Shown here in pieces: positions 33,733 to 44,141 of a stretch of 64,000 nucleotides of DNA. Positions within the stretch are counted from its first letter, which is position 1. Each line of letters opens with the position of its first letter. The DNA comes from Fallopia convolvulus. Its lineage: Eukaryota; Streptophyta; Magnoliopsida; Caryophyllales; Polygonaceae. Under the pieces are notes generated by a model. The model was not told the origin of the DNA and searched no databases. It saw nothing but the letters and a program-made list of their open reading frames with translations. A program made the translations under genes and the position numbers. The DNA lies in NCBI GenBank assembly GCA_964016875.1, contig OZ024728.1:9474272-9538271 (forward strand). The letters run 5' to 3'.

Positions 33733-33782
33733 CTCGTTGGGTGATTCTTTGGTTGCTTTGGCATGACCTCTTTTTGGCTAGG

Positions 33783-33800
33783 GCCCCACGGTGGGCGCCT
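33783..33800 (-). promoter_or_regulatory. Tat primer-binding site
   Basis: On the minus strand the 5' LTR is followed by AGGCGCCCACCGTGGGGC, almost the same site as in the gag-only element (9553, 12210). Confidence 0.85.
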
Positions 33801-33802
33801 AT

Positions 33803-34329
33803 TGTTTTGGGCAGGATAATCACACTAACGCGTTACCTGCTAAAATAGGGGAAATCCTAACAAAAAAACAGTCGTAACACGTTATGAACTAAAGACAAGA
33901 TGTAGAATCAAATAAAGAGTAGAGGACGAGGAGTAAGCAAGTAGTAATGCGTAAATTGTGACTTGTAATTGTGAATCAATCTCTGAAAAATATATGACAA
34001 CACTCGAATGGAAAAAGAATGATTAAACAAAGATGATTTCTGCTTCTAGTTTTTGTCTTAAGAGCTCGTGCCGATCGTGCCTCCATTTCCGCCTCAGCTC
34101 CGATTTATAGTGCTTTCCTCCCTTTGGACCGTTGCTGGGGTGCTCGCCATATCCCGGGGATTTCGCCGCCGGTATGAATGAGGTAGCCATTGAGGTGAAT
34201 AAATGCCGAATCCGAGATCCTCGCCACACGTGGACTAATTCTTCGGCCTTCTCCTTTAGCCATCATTCTGGGCTGGGCATCCTAGGCCTTCGACGTTCTT
34301 TCTGGGCTTAGTTTTAGGAGGGCCCAACA
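33803..34329 (-). repeat. Tat element 5' LTR
   Basis: 527 bp; followed by the second TCCAG (34330-34334). Confidence 0.93.
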
Positions 34330-34334
34330 TCCAG

Positions 34335-34840
34335 TATGATAATTTTAACATATGTTGTATGTCTATGATAAAATCATTTCAGAAACTATATCAGTTATCT
34401 TCTAAGGATGAAAGTTAAATAATATTTAAGGATAAATATTCGAAAATATGACAGCAATATCCTAATTAATCTGGTCATTTGATATCATGCACTATCCTAA
34501 TTGATATGGTTATCAAATATTAGCTTGTACACAACAACATTTTTTTACCCTTTTTTACCCTTTTCTAATAATCTTTGATGCTTGTTTCATTTTATTTCAA
34601 TTTTTTCTTTCTGTTTGTCTTTAGGTTATCTTTTTATGTGCGTGTTCTGTGGATTTAATTTGTACTCCGCGTTTAGGAAAGTAGTCTTACCGTCTTACAC
34701 GCTACAATAAAGATGTGGGAAATCAGCTATAACAAATTTAATTACGTGGTGACACAAGAAGACTCCTAGTCAAGCTGGGCTATCCTCAAGAGTCAAGACT
34801 TGTAAGTCAATGCAATTAAACAAAGATCGTATCAGCATAT
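34335..34840 (+). other. AT-rich upstream region of the receptor-like protein locus
   Basis: No gene is seen. It leads to a TATA box at 34841 and so probably includes the old promoter of the locus; no specific transcription-factor site can be supported. Confidence 0.4.
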
Positions 34841-34848
34841 TATATAAA
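34841..34848 (+). promoter_or_regulatory. TATA box of the receptor-like protein locus
   Basis: TATATAAA lies 73 bp before the first ATG (34914), a normal plant spacing once a short leader is allowed. Confidence 0.55.
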
Positions 34849-34913
34849 GGGCGCTACGCTAACATAATATTGCATCACCAACAACATATCCTTTCTCTGC
34901 AAAATATTACATC

Positions 34914-37105
34914 ATGTATCTAAAGCTCCAACCATCAACTCCTCCCTTGTTTTTCTGTTTAGCCTAGTTGTGTTCTTGTACTCAATTGCCTTGTCTTACC
35001 AACAAATTTGTAACCATCCGGATCAATTCTCCCTCCTTACTTTCTATGGTACCATTCAAGATTCATCTCCATCGCTCAACTGGTCGACCGATACAAATTG
35101 TTGTCAATGGGAAGAGGTGGGTTGTGACAACATTGGTAGAGTCACTCATTTGCAATTGTCCTCTAGAGGTATCATAGCGGAAATCGCTGCTTCTATTCAA
35201 AACCTTGTTTACCTTTCTCATCTTAATCTTTCCAATAATGCACTTTTTGGACCAATTCCTAGTGGTTTGTTTGGATTAATGGATAGCCTTGAGGTGATTG
35301 ACTTGAGTTCCAACCGTTTGTCAGGTGACTTCTCACCGTCATTGTCATTTAGAGGCAGTTTTCCCATCAAAGTCAATACAATTGATATTTCAAACAATCA
35401 ATTTCAGGGGAATGTTGGAAATACTTGGTTTTTGGGAATGCAAGTGTTGACCAGATTTAATTGTAGCAAAAATAAATTCTCAGGGCCAATTCCTTCCTTC
35501 ATATGTTTGAGTTCACCATTGCTCAAATTTCTTGATTTATCCACCAATCTTTTTACCGGTCCGATTTTTAAAGAAATAGGAGAATGCTCAAAGCTAGAAA
35601 TTTTCCGGGCGGGCTATAACTCACTATCTGGGTCCATTCCAAAGAGCCTTTTCGAGTCAAGGAAATTACGTGAGATATCAATTCCGGGTAATGATCTCCT
35701 TGGGCCCTTAGAAGTGGGGATTGTTAGGCTTTCCAACCTTAGAATTATGGATTTTTCATCAAATAGTTTTTCGGGCCCTATTCCTCAAGGGATTGGAAAC
35801 CTATTGCATTTGGAAAAACTTTACCTTCAAGACAACAATCTGAGTGGTCCTATCCCTTCAAGTTTGATGAGATGTACACATTTGATTGATTTAATTCTTA
35901 GGAATAATTTCTTAGGTGGGGAGATCTCCAAATTAGATTGGTCAGGATTTGCTCAACTTCGAAAGGTGGATTTGATGAACAATAGTTTTAACGGTAGCCT
36001 ACCAGAAAGCATTTATTCATGCATGTCACTCGTTGCACATCGAGTAAGCATGAATAACTTTTCAGGTCAACTTTCGCCCCAAATTACTAAGTTGAAGTCT
36101 CTTTCTTTTCTCTCCCTTACACATAATTCATTTACAAATATTACCAAAATGCTTATGGTTCTTGCAAATTGCCAAAGCCTAGGCATCCTCAGTATTGAGG
36201 AGAACTTCCGCGAGGAAGCCATACCAAGCAATAGAAGCTTTACTACATCCACTGCATTTCCCAATCTTACTGTTTAGTCAATTGATGGGTGTAACCTTAC
36301 TGGTTTTTTTCCGGAGTGGTTATCTCATCTCAAGAAGCTTCGAGTGTTAGACTTGGGATTTAACCAAATCAAAGGCAAAATTCCAAACTGGTTAGGGATG
36401 TTGCCAAGCCTTTTTAGCTTATCATTATCAAGTAACAATCTGTCCGGAGAGATTCCCCAAGAACTATGTCAGTTGCAAGCCCTAGTGTCAAAAAACCAAG
36501 ACCAAAAACTCTACCGAATTTATTCGGACCTCCCCTTATTTGCTTCCCTCATTTCCTTGAATGGACCCATTATACAATATGAGATTAGAACCTTTTCGAC
36601 AAAAATATTACTTAATAATAATAATTTAAGTGGTCATATCCCATTAGAGATCGGCATGTTGCAAGGTCTTCAAGGCCTCCTCCTCAATGGCAACAACTTC
36701 TTAGGCCATATTCCACTCACCATATCTAATCTGAGGAATTTGCTAGAGCTTGATCTTTCACACAACAAGTTGACAGGAGAATTACCCGCTTCACTAAAAG
36801 GTCTCCATTTCCTGGCTGCATTCAATGTGTCTAATAATGATCTCCAAGGTCCAATACCAACCGATGGTCAATTCAACACTTTAGATGAGTCAAGCTTTAT
36901 AGGCAATCCAAGCCTATGCGGTGAGATCTTGCATCGCCCTTGTTCAAATATGCCAAGACCAAATACAAAGGTTGTACCTACCAACAATTATCAAAGTGAT
37001 GGGAAGAAGTTGTTTTTAAATGGGCTTTTTATTGGCTTTGCATCAGGATTTTCATGTGTCTTGGTAATTATTGGGTTTTATATTTGGATCAAGATTTGTT
37101 GGTGA
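34914..37105 (+). pseudogene. leucine-rich-repeat receptor-like protein with one internal stop (RLP, PSY1R/PSKR-like ectodomain)
   Basis: The main frame, 34970-37105, is open except for one TAG at 36275-36277. It gives a hydrophobic N-terminal segment (LVVFLYSIALS), an LRR N-cap with NCCQWEEVGCD, then about 20 leucine-rich repeats (LxxLxLxxNxLxGxIP). A non-repeat island near residue 500 (LYRIYSDLPLFASLISLNG) is as in peptide-hormone receptors of the PSKR/PSY1R type. The last repeats end at NPSLCGEILHRPC, followed by a transmembrane segment FIGFASGFSCVLVIIGFYIW and a short tail. There is no kinase domain, so it is a receptor-like protein. The likely ATG (34914) is out of frame with the signal segment, a second lesion. 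It may be a recent pseudogene or a null allele. Confidence 0.88.
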
Positions 37106-37261
37106 TGGTCTTCACCTTCTTAAGAAGAGCTATGATTTTCTCATTAAGTCGATAATGTTTTTTGCATGTTTTATTGGATACTTTGTGTGTGTGTTTTTTA
37201 TTCAATGATGTATGTTACACATATTTAATTCTGTATCACCAATGGAACATGCATTAGTACT
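37106..37261 (+). other. 3' flank of the first receptor copy, duplicated downstream
   Basis: The text with GTGTGTGTTTTTTATTC and TGTATGTTACACATATTTAAT (near 37185-37230) recurs at 38655-38708 behind the second copy. It marks the 3' side of the duplicated unit. Confidence 0.7.
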
Positions 37262-38565
37262 GTTTTTCGGGCCCTATTCCTCAAGGGATTGGAAACTTAT
37301 TGCATTTGGAAAAGCTTTACCTTCAAAACAACAATATGAGTGGTCCTATCCCTTCAAGTTTGATGAGATGTACACATTTGATTAATGTAATTGTTAGGAA
37401 TAAATTCTTGGGTGGCGAAATCTCCAAATTAGATTGGTCAGGACTTGTTCAACTCCAAAAGGTGGATATGCAGAATAATAGTTTTAATATTAGCCTACTA
37501 GAAAGCATATATTCATGCAGGTCACTTGTTGCATATCGAGTAAGCATGAAAAATTTTTAGGTCAAATTTCACCCCAAATTATTGAGTTGAAATCTCTTTC
37601 TTTACTCTCCCTAACACAAAATTCATTTACAAATATTACTAATGCTTACGGTTCTGGCAAATTGCCAAAGCCTAAGCATCCTCATTATTGGGGCAAACTT
37701 CCATGAGGAAGCCATACCAAGCAATAGAAGCTTTCTTACATCCACTGCATTTCCCAATCTTATAGTTTTGGTAGTTATTAGGTGTAACCTTACTGGTTTT
37801 TTCAAAAATGGTTATCTCATCTTAAGAAGCTTCGAGTGTTAGACTTGGATTCTAACCAAATCAAAGGCAAAATTCCTAACTGGTTAGGGATGTTGCCAAG
37901 CCTTTTTAGCTTAGCATTATCAAATAACAAACTTTCCGGAGAGATTTCCCAAGAACTATGTCGGTTTGCAAGCCCCGGTCTCAAAAAACCAAGACCAAAA
38001 ACTCTACCGAGTTTATTTTGACATCCCTTTATTTGCTTTCAATTCCTTGAATGAACCCATATATTATGAGATTACAAACTTTACTAAACAAATATTACTT
38101 AGTTATAATAATTTAAGTGGCCATATCCCATTAGAGATCGGCATGGTGCAAGGTCTTCAATGCCTAACCCTCACTGGCAATGACTTCTCTGGCCATATTC
38201 CACTTACCATATCTAATTTTCAATTTCTTGATCTTTCCCAAAATAGGTTGATAGGAGAATTACTCGCATCACTAAAGGATCTCTATTTTTTAGAGATATT
38301 CAATGTGTCTAATAATGATCTCCAAGGTCCAATACCGACTGATGGTCAATTCGACACTTTTGAAAAGTTGAGCTTTGTAGGCAATCCAAGCTTATGCGGT
38401 CAGATCTTGCATCGCCCTTGTTCAAATATGCCAAGACCAAATCCAAATGTTATACCTCCCATCAGTGATCAAAGTGATGGGAAGAAGTTGTTTTTAAATG
38501 GGATCTTTATTGGCTTTGCATTAGGATTTTTATGTGTCTTTGTAATTGTTGGGTCTTATGTTTAG
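37262..38565 (+). pseudogene. truncated tandem copy of the receptor-like protein
   Basis: This segment starts inside a repeat (TTTTTCGGGCCCTATTCCTC) and matches the first copy from about 35766 to its 3' flank, so it lacks the promoter, signal peptide and first half of the repeats. Frames at 37300-37560, 37642-37842, 37836-38021 and 37966-38565 cover the same protein piecewise. At least four small indels separate them, for example one base lost in AATTTTTAGG near 37555 and two near 37640. The last frame has the island residue pattern, NPSLCGQILHRPC and the membrane segment FIGFALGFLCVFVIVGSYV. It cannot make a receptor. It probably arose by local unequal exchange. Confidence 0.9.
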
Positions 38566-38708
38566 ATCAAGATTTGTTGGTAATGCTTTTCACCTTATTA
38601 AGAAGAGCTATGATTATCCCATTAAGTCGATGGTAGTTTCTGCATAGTTTATTGAATAATTTGTGTGTGTGTGTATTTATTCATTATTGTATGTTACACA
38701 TATTTAAT

Positions 38709-39437
38709 GGTGAAATATATCTCCAGACCCATGAACTTGCACTTCTTTTTTTTTTATCAACCAACACTGTGTTCTTTGGAATGTTCAAATGAGCACCCGA
38801 ACTTAACTCTTTTTTGTTTTTTAAACACTTAATGCTGATCTGGCTAAGTGCATTTAAGACAGCCTCGATTGCGCAAAATCCTTACCTCTTTTAAACCACG
38901 TGGACTAAAAAAGACTAAAAAATAAATTAAACCATATAAATCTCTCTCAAACGGTCATCTCCTACATCTCCTCTTTTAAACTTGGCTCTCCTCCATTCCT
39001 CTTCAATTGAGATAGCCACAACAGAGCCTGGCTCTCCTTCGTTCCTCTTTGGGTTCCTCCCCTTTGACAGTTTTATAGAACCAAGAGACTGAATTGGGTA
39101 GATGGATGATGTAAGCGGACTCTCTCAGATTTTAGAATCAAACCAATTCACATTTCCGACATGTATGTGTAGAATAGTGGCATCGATTAAGCATTCATGG
39201 ACAATATCAAGCCCTAGAAGGAGGTTTTTTGGTTGTCCAAATTATGGAGTAAGTTAAATTTGTTCAATTTACTAGATCCCTGATCCCCAAAATCTAGGGT
39301 TTATGATCTATGAGTTCCATTTCGTTCTCTTATTGATTAATTGTTGATTTTTTCATCAAATAGGACTAGCTTTGAGTCTGAATTACGATTTTGTTGTAGA
39401 TACCGGGAGCTTGCGGATTTTTCCAATGGCCTTATCA
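38709..39437. other. non-coding DNA, possible one-sided transposon arm
   Basis: The text from 38709 (GGTGAAATATATCTCCAGAC, then ATGAACTTGCAC) is of the kind found at Mutator-like element ends, but I found no matching arm, so it is not called as an element. No gene is recognised. Confidence 0.3.
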
Positions 39438-39608
39438 ATGTTCTAAAAAATGCTAGGCGGACTCTGGGCGGAGGAGGGCCGCCTAGCGCCTAGACAGCCT
39501 GAATAGTTGCCTAGACGGTCCTAGACGGGTGCCTAGATGGGCTGGACGGCTAGGCGGGTTGGGACTTCCAACACCTAGTAGGGGCCTGGACGAGATTTTT
39601 AGAACAGT
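39438..39608. mobile_element. small MITE-like element rich in GCCTAG/CTAGGCG
   Basis: TGTTCTAAAAAATGCTAGGC at the left and, inverted, TGTTCTAAAAATCTCGTCC at the right form short TIRs around a G-rich core with repeated GCCTAG/CTAGGC words. It is about 170 bp. No exact target duplication was found. Confidence 0.5.
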
Positions 39609-40469
39609 GGGCTTGATCCCCCCAGTTCAAGATCACGCTATGATGTGAAATCGGAATATTGTTTTCTCGATTCCGTGTCGAAGAAAGTTCCAACTCAATT
39701 TGAACATGAAAATAATCCAGACTTGCTTTTGATTTTGTTTAGTGCTTCATTTTGAGAAGAAAAACGAAATAAATGACAAGGTTTTTAAAGCGTGGAATGC
39801 AACAACAATGATTTTGGTTGCACATGGTCCTCATTTTGTTTGTTGTGGACCTCCTTGTTGATTTTTTAACTTGGGTTGCAAGTGCTTTTCAACCACCCTC
39901 TTACCTTTGAGTCGATTTTGCTTTAGTTGCTTTGAAAGTGTGGGATTTGTATTCCTTGTTTTTTCCCTTGTTGTGTCTAAAACCTTGGTTAAATTTTTGC
40001 CATTGTTGTGTGTCCAATTCCTACGTCCAAAGGTAGGAAAATACATCTAAAAGGTTGTCTTTCTCCAAGGTTAAAAAAATTGAAAGGTCGGCAAATTTGC
40101 AATTAAAGAAGCAACTCTTCATCTGTGATCTTTTAAGTGTTCTTTGAATGTGTTGTTGGCTGAAAATTTGAAACCAAACCCGACCCCTCATGCATTAGAC
40201 CGGCCAAGACCTTTCATGCACATGCATAAATTCATGCTTACAAATTTGCCTAGGCATATGGATTAAGATATAGGAACGGTACCGAGTCTAGACTCATTAA
40301 TATTTGTGTGCATTGCTTTGTGAATTGCTTGTTCAAGTGAGTTCTTGTTAAAAAAAATCAGAAAAGCGTGCCTTACAAAAAAAATTCGGATTCGGTGAAA
40401 AAAGGAAGTGGGGCTTAGTAAAACTCGTATCCGACGAAAAGAAAAAGAGGTCAAACTTGGACAAAATTG

Positions 40470-41400
40470 GAACCCATAAGGAAAAGAATCCGAGCTAGGC
40501 ACGAGTCTTTATCATTACTTGTCTTGGTACTTAGTAGCTTTTTAATTCGTCATGGTCATAAGACGAGTTTGCTTGATTGTGTTGTTCATTGTTGTTGTTG
40601 TCATCCGATCCATACCTTTTTACCTAGCCTAGACCTAGTGCTTGCAACTTGGTTGAACTATTCTAGGTCAACTTTTGGTGAATCGTGTGGTTCAAAGTAT
40701 CACTTGTTGTCTTGTGGATTTGTTTCTTGGTTTGCATTTATGGTGATGGGTGATAGTAGCAACAAAGACAAGGCAAAGGCCAATGACGATTCTTCTAAAT
40801 TCGTGGAGGCCATGTTTTACTCTATACAACAAATACTTCAATCCATTAGATCCCGGTTCGAAGCCGTAGAAAACCGAGTACAAGGCTTGGACAAGAGGTC
40901 CCAACAACAAATGGTGAGTTCACACCCAAGCGTCAACCGAGTGGAGCCTATCATCTAAGAAGAGGCGGCTAACCTTGGCTCTTATCAAACACCTCCTTCA
41001 ATTCATTAGTGGTTTAGGTGTGGAACTAAAATCTATTGTGATTATACTACATTTCACTAGGTACCGAGATTGAGGAGATGATGCACTACAACAACCATAT
41101 CTACAAACACATCCCTCAAAGGCGTCGAGCCGTTTCCAACACTAGGCCATGACAACCCACCTCACCTACTCCACCATCAGTTTAGCTAAAGAAGCCAGAA
41201 TCTAGGTGGGAATCCAACTCACAACCGAGGAAGGACTTCACTCCACGCCTTCGACAAGAAGAAGAAGGGCACGCAAGTAATGTCAAGTGCTTCAAGTGTT
41301 TAGCACATGCACACTACTCGAGAAATTTCTCGAACCATCAGAAGGTCCTTATCACATCTCAAGGTGAATATGAGTATAAGGAGGAAGAGGCAGAATACAA
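40470..41400 (+). pseudogene. remnant of gypsy gag, old element, 5' part
   Basis: A short frame (about 40740-40958) reads MGDSSNKDKAKANDDSSKF and VENRVQGLDKRSQQQMVSS, a coiled-coil-like Gag N-terminus. Near 41279-41345 comes a damaged zinc knuckle, CFKCLAHAHYSRNF, in which the last Cys has become Phe. Just after it, KVLITSQGEYEYKEEEAEY appears, a phrase found again at 60230. Stops and deletions lie between. Gag would bind and package element RNA. The promoter and LTR of this element were not found upstream. Confidence 0.65.
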
Positions 41401-42238
41401 GCCTCTACATCCGCTTGGAGGATTTTTGAATGAGTGTGCTTTTCTTTATTGCTTAGTTCCCTTCAGGTTACAAGGCAGAATACAAACTTCTCTGTTCCTA
41501 CAAGGACTCTCTCCCCCTTCTTCCCTTCCTTCCCTAATGAAGGAGTCCCCTGCCCGCCTTAGTAGTCTCAAATAGAGCGTACATGCTTGCCCTTTTTTTT
41601 GAGTAGGTGATTAACTACCAAAGCGAAGGCCGTTTTCGAGCCTTTGTGACACAACATAGGCAACACTAATGCATTCTCTCAACCCCTAACCCGGTGAACG
41701 CTCACAATCAAAGCAAAAGCAAAACTCAAACCTCTCCGTTCTTTTGTCTCTACACCAGAGTTCCCCTAGACCTAGGAACTCCTTTTCTCTTCTTTCATCG
41801 TCGTCGAGATTAGATCGCCACCGGGGACTTTTCACCAAGACGATGGTCTTCACCTAATAAGCTCTTAAGCTCTCTCTCTTGTAATTGGAATTTCTGAGTT
41901 GTGAAAAGTGATGAGCAAGGACATTGTTGAAGGGTTTAAATAGGCATGATGAGAAACCCTTATCCATTTGAAGTATTTGTTTTAAATACCGTTTTTGCCT
42001 TGCTCTCAAGTCTGATCCTTAAGGTTGACATGTGACTTTGATTTGAATTGTCAACTCTTAGATGACATTGGACTGTTGGATGGTTGTTTTCAAACTGTTG
42101 TAACTCTGAAGCCTGAAACACCCTTTTGTCCAACGAGACATGATCCCTAAAAATGCGCTGAGATGTCGCTTTCACGCATGCACCAGTTCCCATCCAAAGG
42201 AACTCTCGTCTTCACAATTGTCTTGTCTTGGGAACTAA
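41401..42238. other. unassigned repeat-like DNA flanking the CRM-like element
   Basis: No protein is recognised. Words such as GTTCCC and GGGAAC recur here and in 58553-58671 and 60022-60210, so these pieces may belong to one older element that the CRM-like element entered. No ends can be set. Confidence 0.35.
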
Positions 42239-43080
42239 TGTGACCTCGACCCTGACGGCTAGCCAGGAGGAGGAGTCCATGTCCGTGCGCTCTGACAAAT
42301 CTATAACTTGAGCCAGGACCTGCGCCATCACTCGAGCCACGACGTCCATCGTCACGCATACACTCGCCAGCGACGACGCGCCAACCGCTGAGCCAACCTT
42401 TACGTCGTCGACACCGTGCCACCCTTCGGTACCGAGCACTCACCCTTCAGTACCGAGGACCTCGCCTCGGGACCCCCTGCAATGTCCACGCCGGGCCAAC
42501 CCGGCATCGCAACATGAGGTTCTTGCAACGCACCTTGGATCGTGTTGCGCCGGTTTCCACGTGTCGTGACACCCCTTGTGCACGCGCTGGCGCGGCGACG
42601 CCCTTGTTGCCCCACGCCATCCCATGTCACGGCCTTGTCGCGACACACGCGACATGGCCACCGTAACCACTATCTTTCATTGCTTTATTTAGTACTATTT
42701 CCCTTCTAAAACTTGCTTAATAAGGTATTGCTATGTTTGGCATGTTAGTTTTGGGCTTAGGCTTGATGTTGGGCCACTTGCACGCACCTCCCTAGTCATC
42801 CCCACGCACCCTAGGGTTTCATTTAGAGTTTCTAGCAGTTCCTCTACATAAAGGAGCATCCTCTCTTGTATTCCGCACGCTTGATTGAATGAATAACGAA
42901 ACTCCGTCGAGATTACTGCAGATTTGTCTCTTTAAGGCATCAACCTTTCTTAATCTCCCTCATACTCTTCTCGTCTAGTTCATCCTAGACGCCCTTCTCA
43001 TCCTTTCAATTCTCTTCTCATCTCAAAATCTAGGCTTTGCCTCACTTATCGATTCGATTGGAGTACAAGACCCACTACGA
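42239..43080 (+). repeat. 5' LTR of CRM-like element
   Basis: 842 bp. It carries two tandem 21-bp units around TTCGGTACCGA / TTCAGTACCGA (42422 and 42443), where the 3' LTR has three. A TATA-like CTCTACATAAAGGAG lies near 42843. Confidence 0.85.
42422..42463 (+). repeat. 21-bp palindromic repeat, two units (5' LTR)
   Basis: CCCTTCGGTACCGAGCACTCA and its next unit CCCTTCAGTACCGAGGACCT start 21 bp apart. Each has a TCGGTACCGA-type palindrome core. Confidence 0.85.
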
Positions 43081-43081
43081 C

Positions 43082-43095
43082 TGGTATCAAAGCCA
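43082..43095 (+). promoter_or_regulatory. primer-binding site, CRM-like element
   Basis: TGGTATCAAAGCC directly after the 5' LTR is one base from TGGTATCAGAGCC, the Met-tRNA complement. Confidence 0.8.
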
Positions 43096-43362
43096 TCGGA
43101 CTACGTAATCCTCATTACACCCTTTTATCTCTTTATTTGCATGAAAAAGTTTTCTTTTACCACCGTAATTTCGATAGCTTCCGCCATATCTACCTTCATT
43201 CATCTAGATCCATCGTTTTTCATTCATAAAATACAAAAAAAATCACAAAAAATCATCATATACCCTTCGACATACTTGTTTGTGTTTTTGCTCAAGTTGA
43301 GTCTTTGCATGCTTAAGAGTCTTCTTGTCAATTTTACACATTTGTGTGTCAATCTTGTCATT

Positions 43363-43488
43363 GTTCTTGTGTTCTTATGTTCTTGTGTTCTTGTGTTCTT
43401 GTGTTCTTGTGTTCTTGTGTTCTTGTGTTCTTGTGTTCTTGTGTTCTTGTGTTCTTGTGTTCTTGTGTTCTTGTGTTCTTGTGTTCTT
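43363..43488 (+). repeat. 8-bp tandem repeat TTCTTGTG, about 15 units
   Basis: An uninterrupted run of TTCTTGTG (one unit TTCTTATG) lies in the leader of the CRM-like element. Its translation would be a VFLCSCVL repeat, which is a by-product and not a real protein. Confidence 0.95.
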
Positions 43489-44140
43489 GGCTAGGAAGAT
43501 AATCAAAATCCATTCCGTTTGGCAATTATTTCCACAAAAGAGGATAAAATCGTTATTTTTTTTTTACCAAATTTGCCATATTTGTTTCCTTGTTGGTTAA
43601 GATCTTGGAGGATAAAATCCATCACTATCTTTTATTTTTTGGCAAAAAATATAAAAAAAAAATCAGATTCGGCCTTTATATAAAAAAAAATATTATGTTG
43701 TGGAGGACACACAAGCTAAAATAAGACAAGTGTTCCCATATCTTTACAAGACACGATCGTCCATCTCTCTCTCTTACTAGATAATATCTTTCCATCTTAT
43801 CTTCTAATTGATTTGCATATCTTCTCCTTATTTGCATATCTTTTAGTTGCTTTCCTTCCCTTCTAAGGACAAGATCTTATCTTATTCTTTCCTAATTCTC
43901 TTTTGTTACTTATTTGGCCAAGGCTTTAACCCTAAGCCGCCGCCCTTCTCTTTCTCTTCTCTCTTCTTCTCTTGTGTGTGCTTGCTTGCTTGTTTGCATT
44001 ACACTTATTTGTGTGTCGAGACCTTCGCCACCCTAACCCTTAAAGCCTGTTGTTCGTGCAACAAAGAGTACTTGGGTCAGTGGTACTACAAAGTCTCGGT
44101 TTCTTTTGCTTGGTTTTGTGTTGGAACTTTTTACTCTTCC
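43489..44140 (+). other. leader region of the CRM-like element
   Basis: Non-coding, T-rich DNA between the tandem repeat and the gag start. Nothing else is recognised. Confidence 0.5.
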
Positions 44141-44141
44141 A

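Larger units (their letters stand above)
24993..34329 (-). mobile_element. Ty3/gypsy Tat-lineage retrotransposon, minus strand
   Basis: Two LTRs of exactly 527 bp (24993-25519 and 33803-34329) start TGTTTTGGGCAGG and end GGCCCAACA, with a perfect TCCAG duplication. I count about 13 differences between them, so roughly 97.5% identity. On the minus strand come a primer-binding site, gag, protease, RT, two RNase H-like regions and integrase. A separate ORF in the opposite direction lies between integrase and the 3' LTR. Dual RNase H and an extra ORF are marks of the Tat lineage. Only scattered stops and frameshifts break it, so the insertion is relatively young. Confidence 0.93.

Noticed and set aside
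38709..39437. A complete Mutator-like element starting at 38709
   Set aside because: No inverted partner arm or target duplication was found in the following kilobases.
43082..43095. Short tRNA-like match at the primer-binding sites taken as tRNA genes
   Set aside because: Only 12-18 bases match and each lies exactly next to an LTR, as primer-binding sites do.
43141..43494. 117- and 91-residue frames with VFLCSCVL repeats that look like a membrane protein
   Set aside because: They are translations of the 8-bp microsatellite in a retroelement leader.
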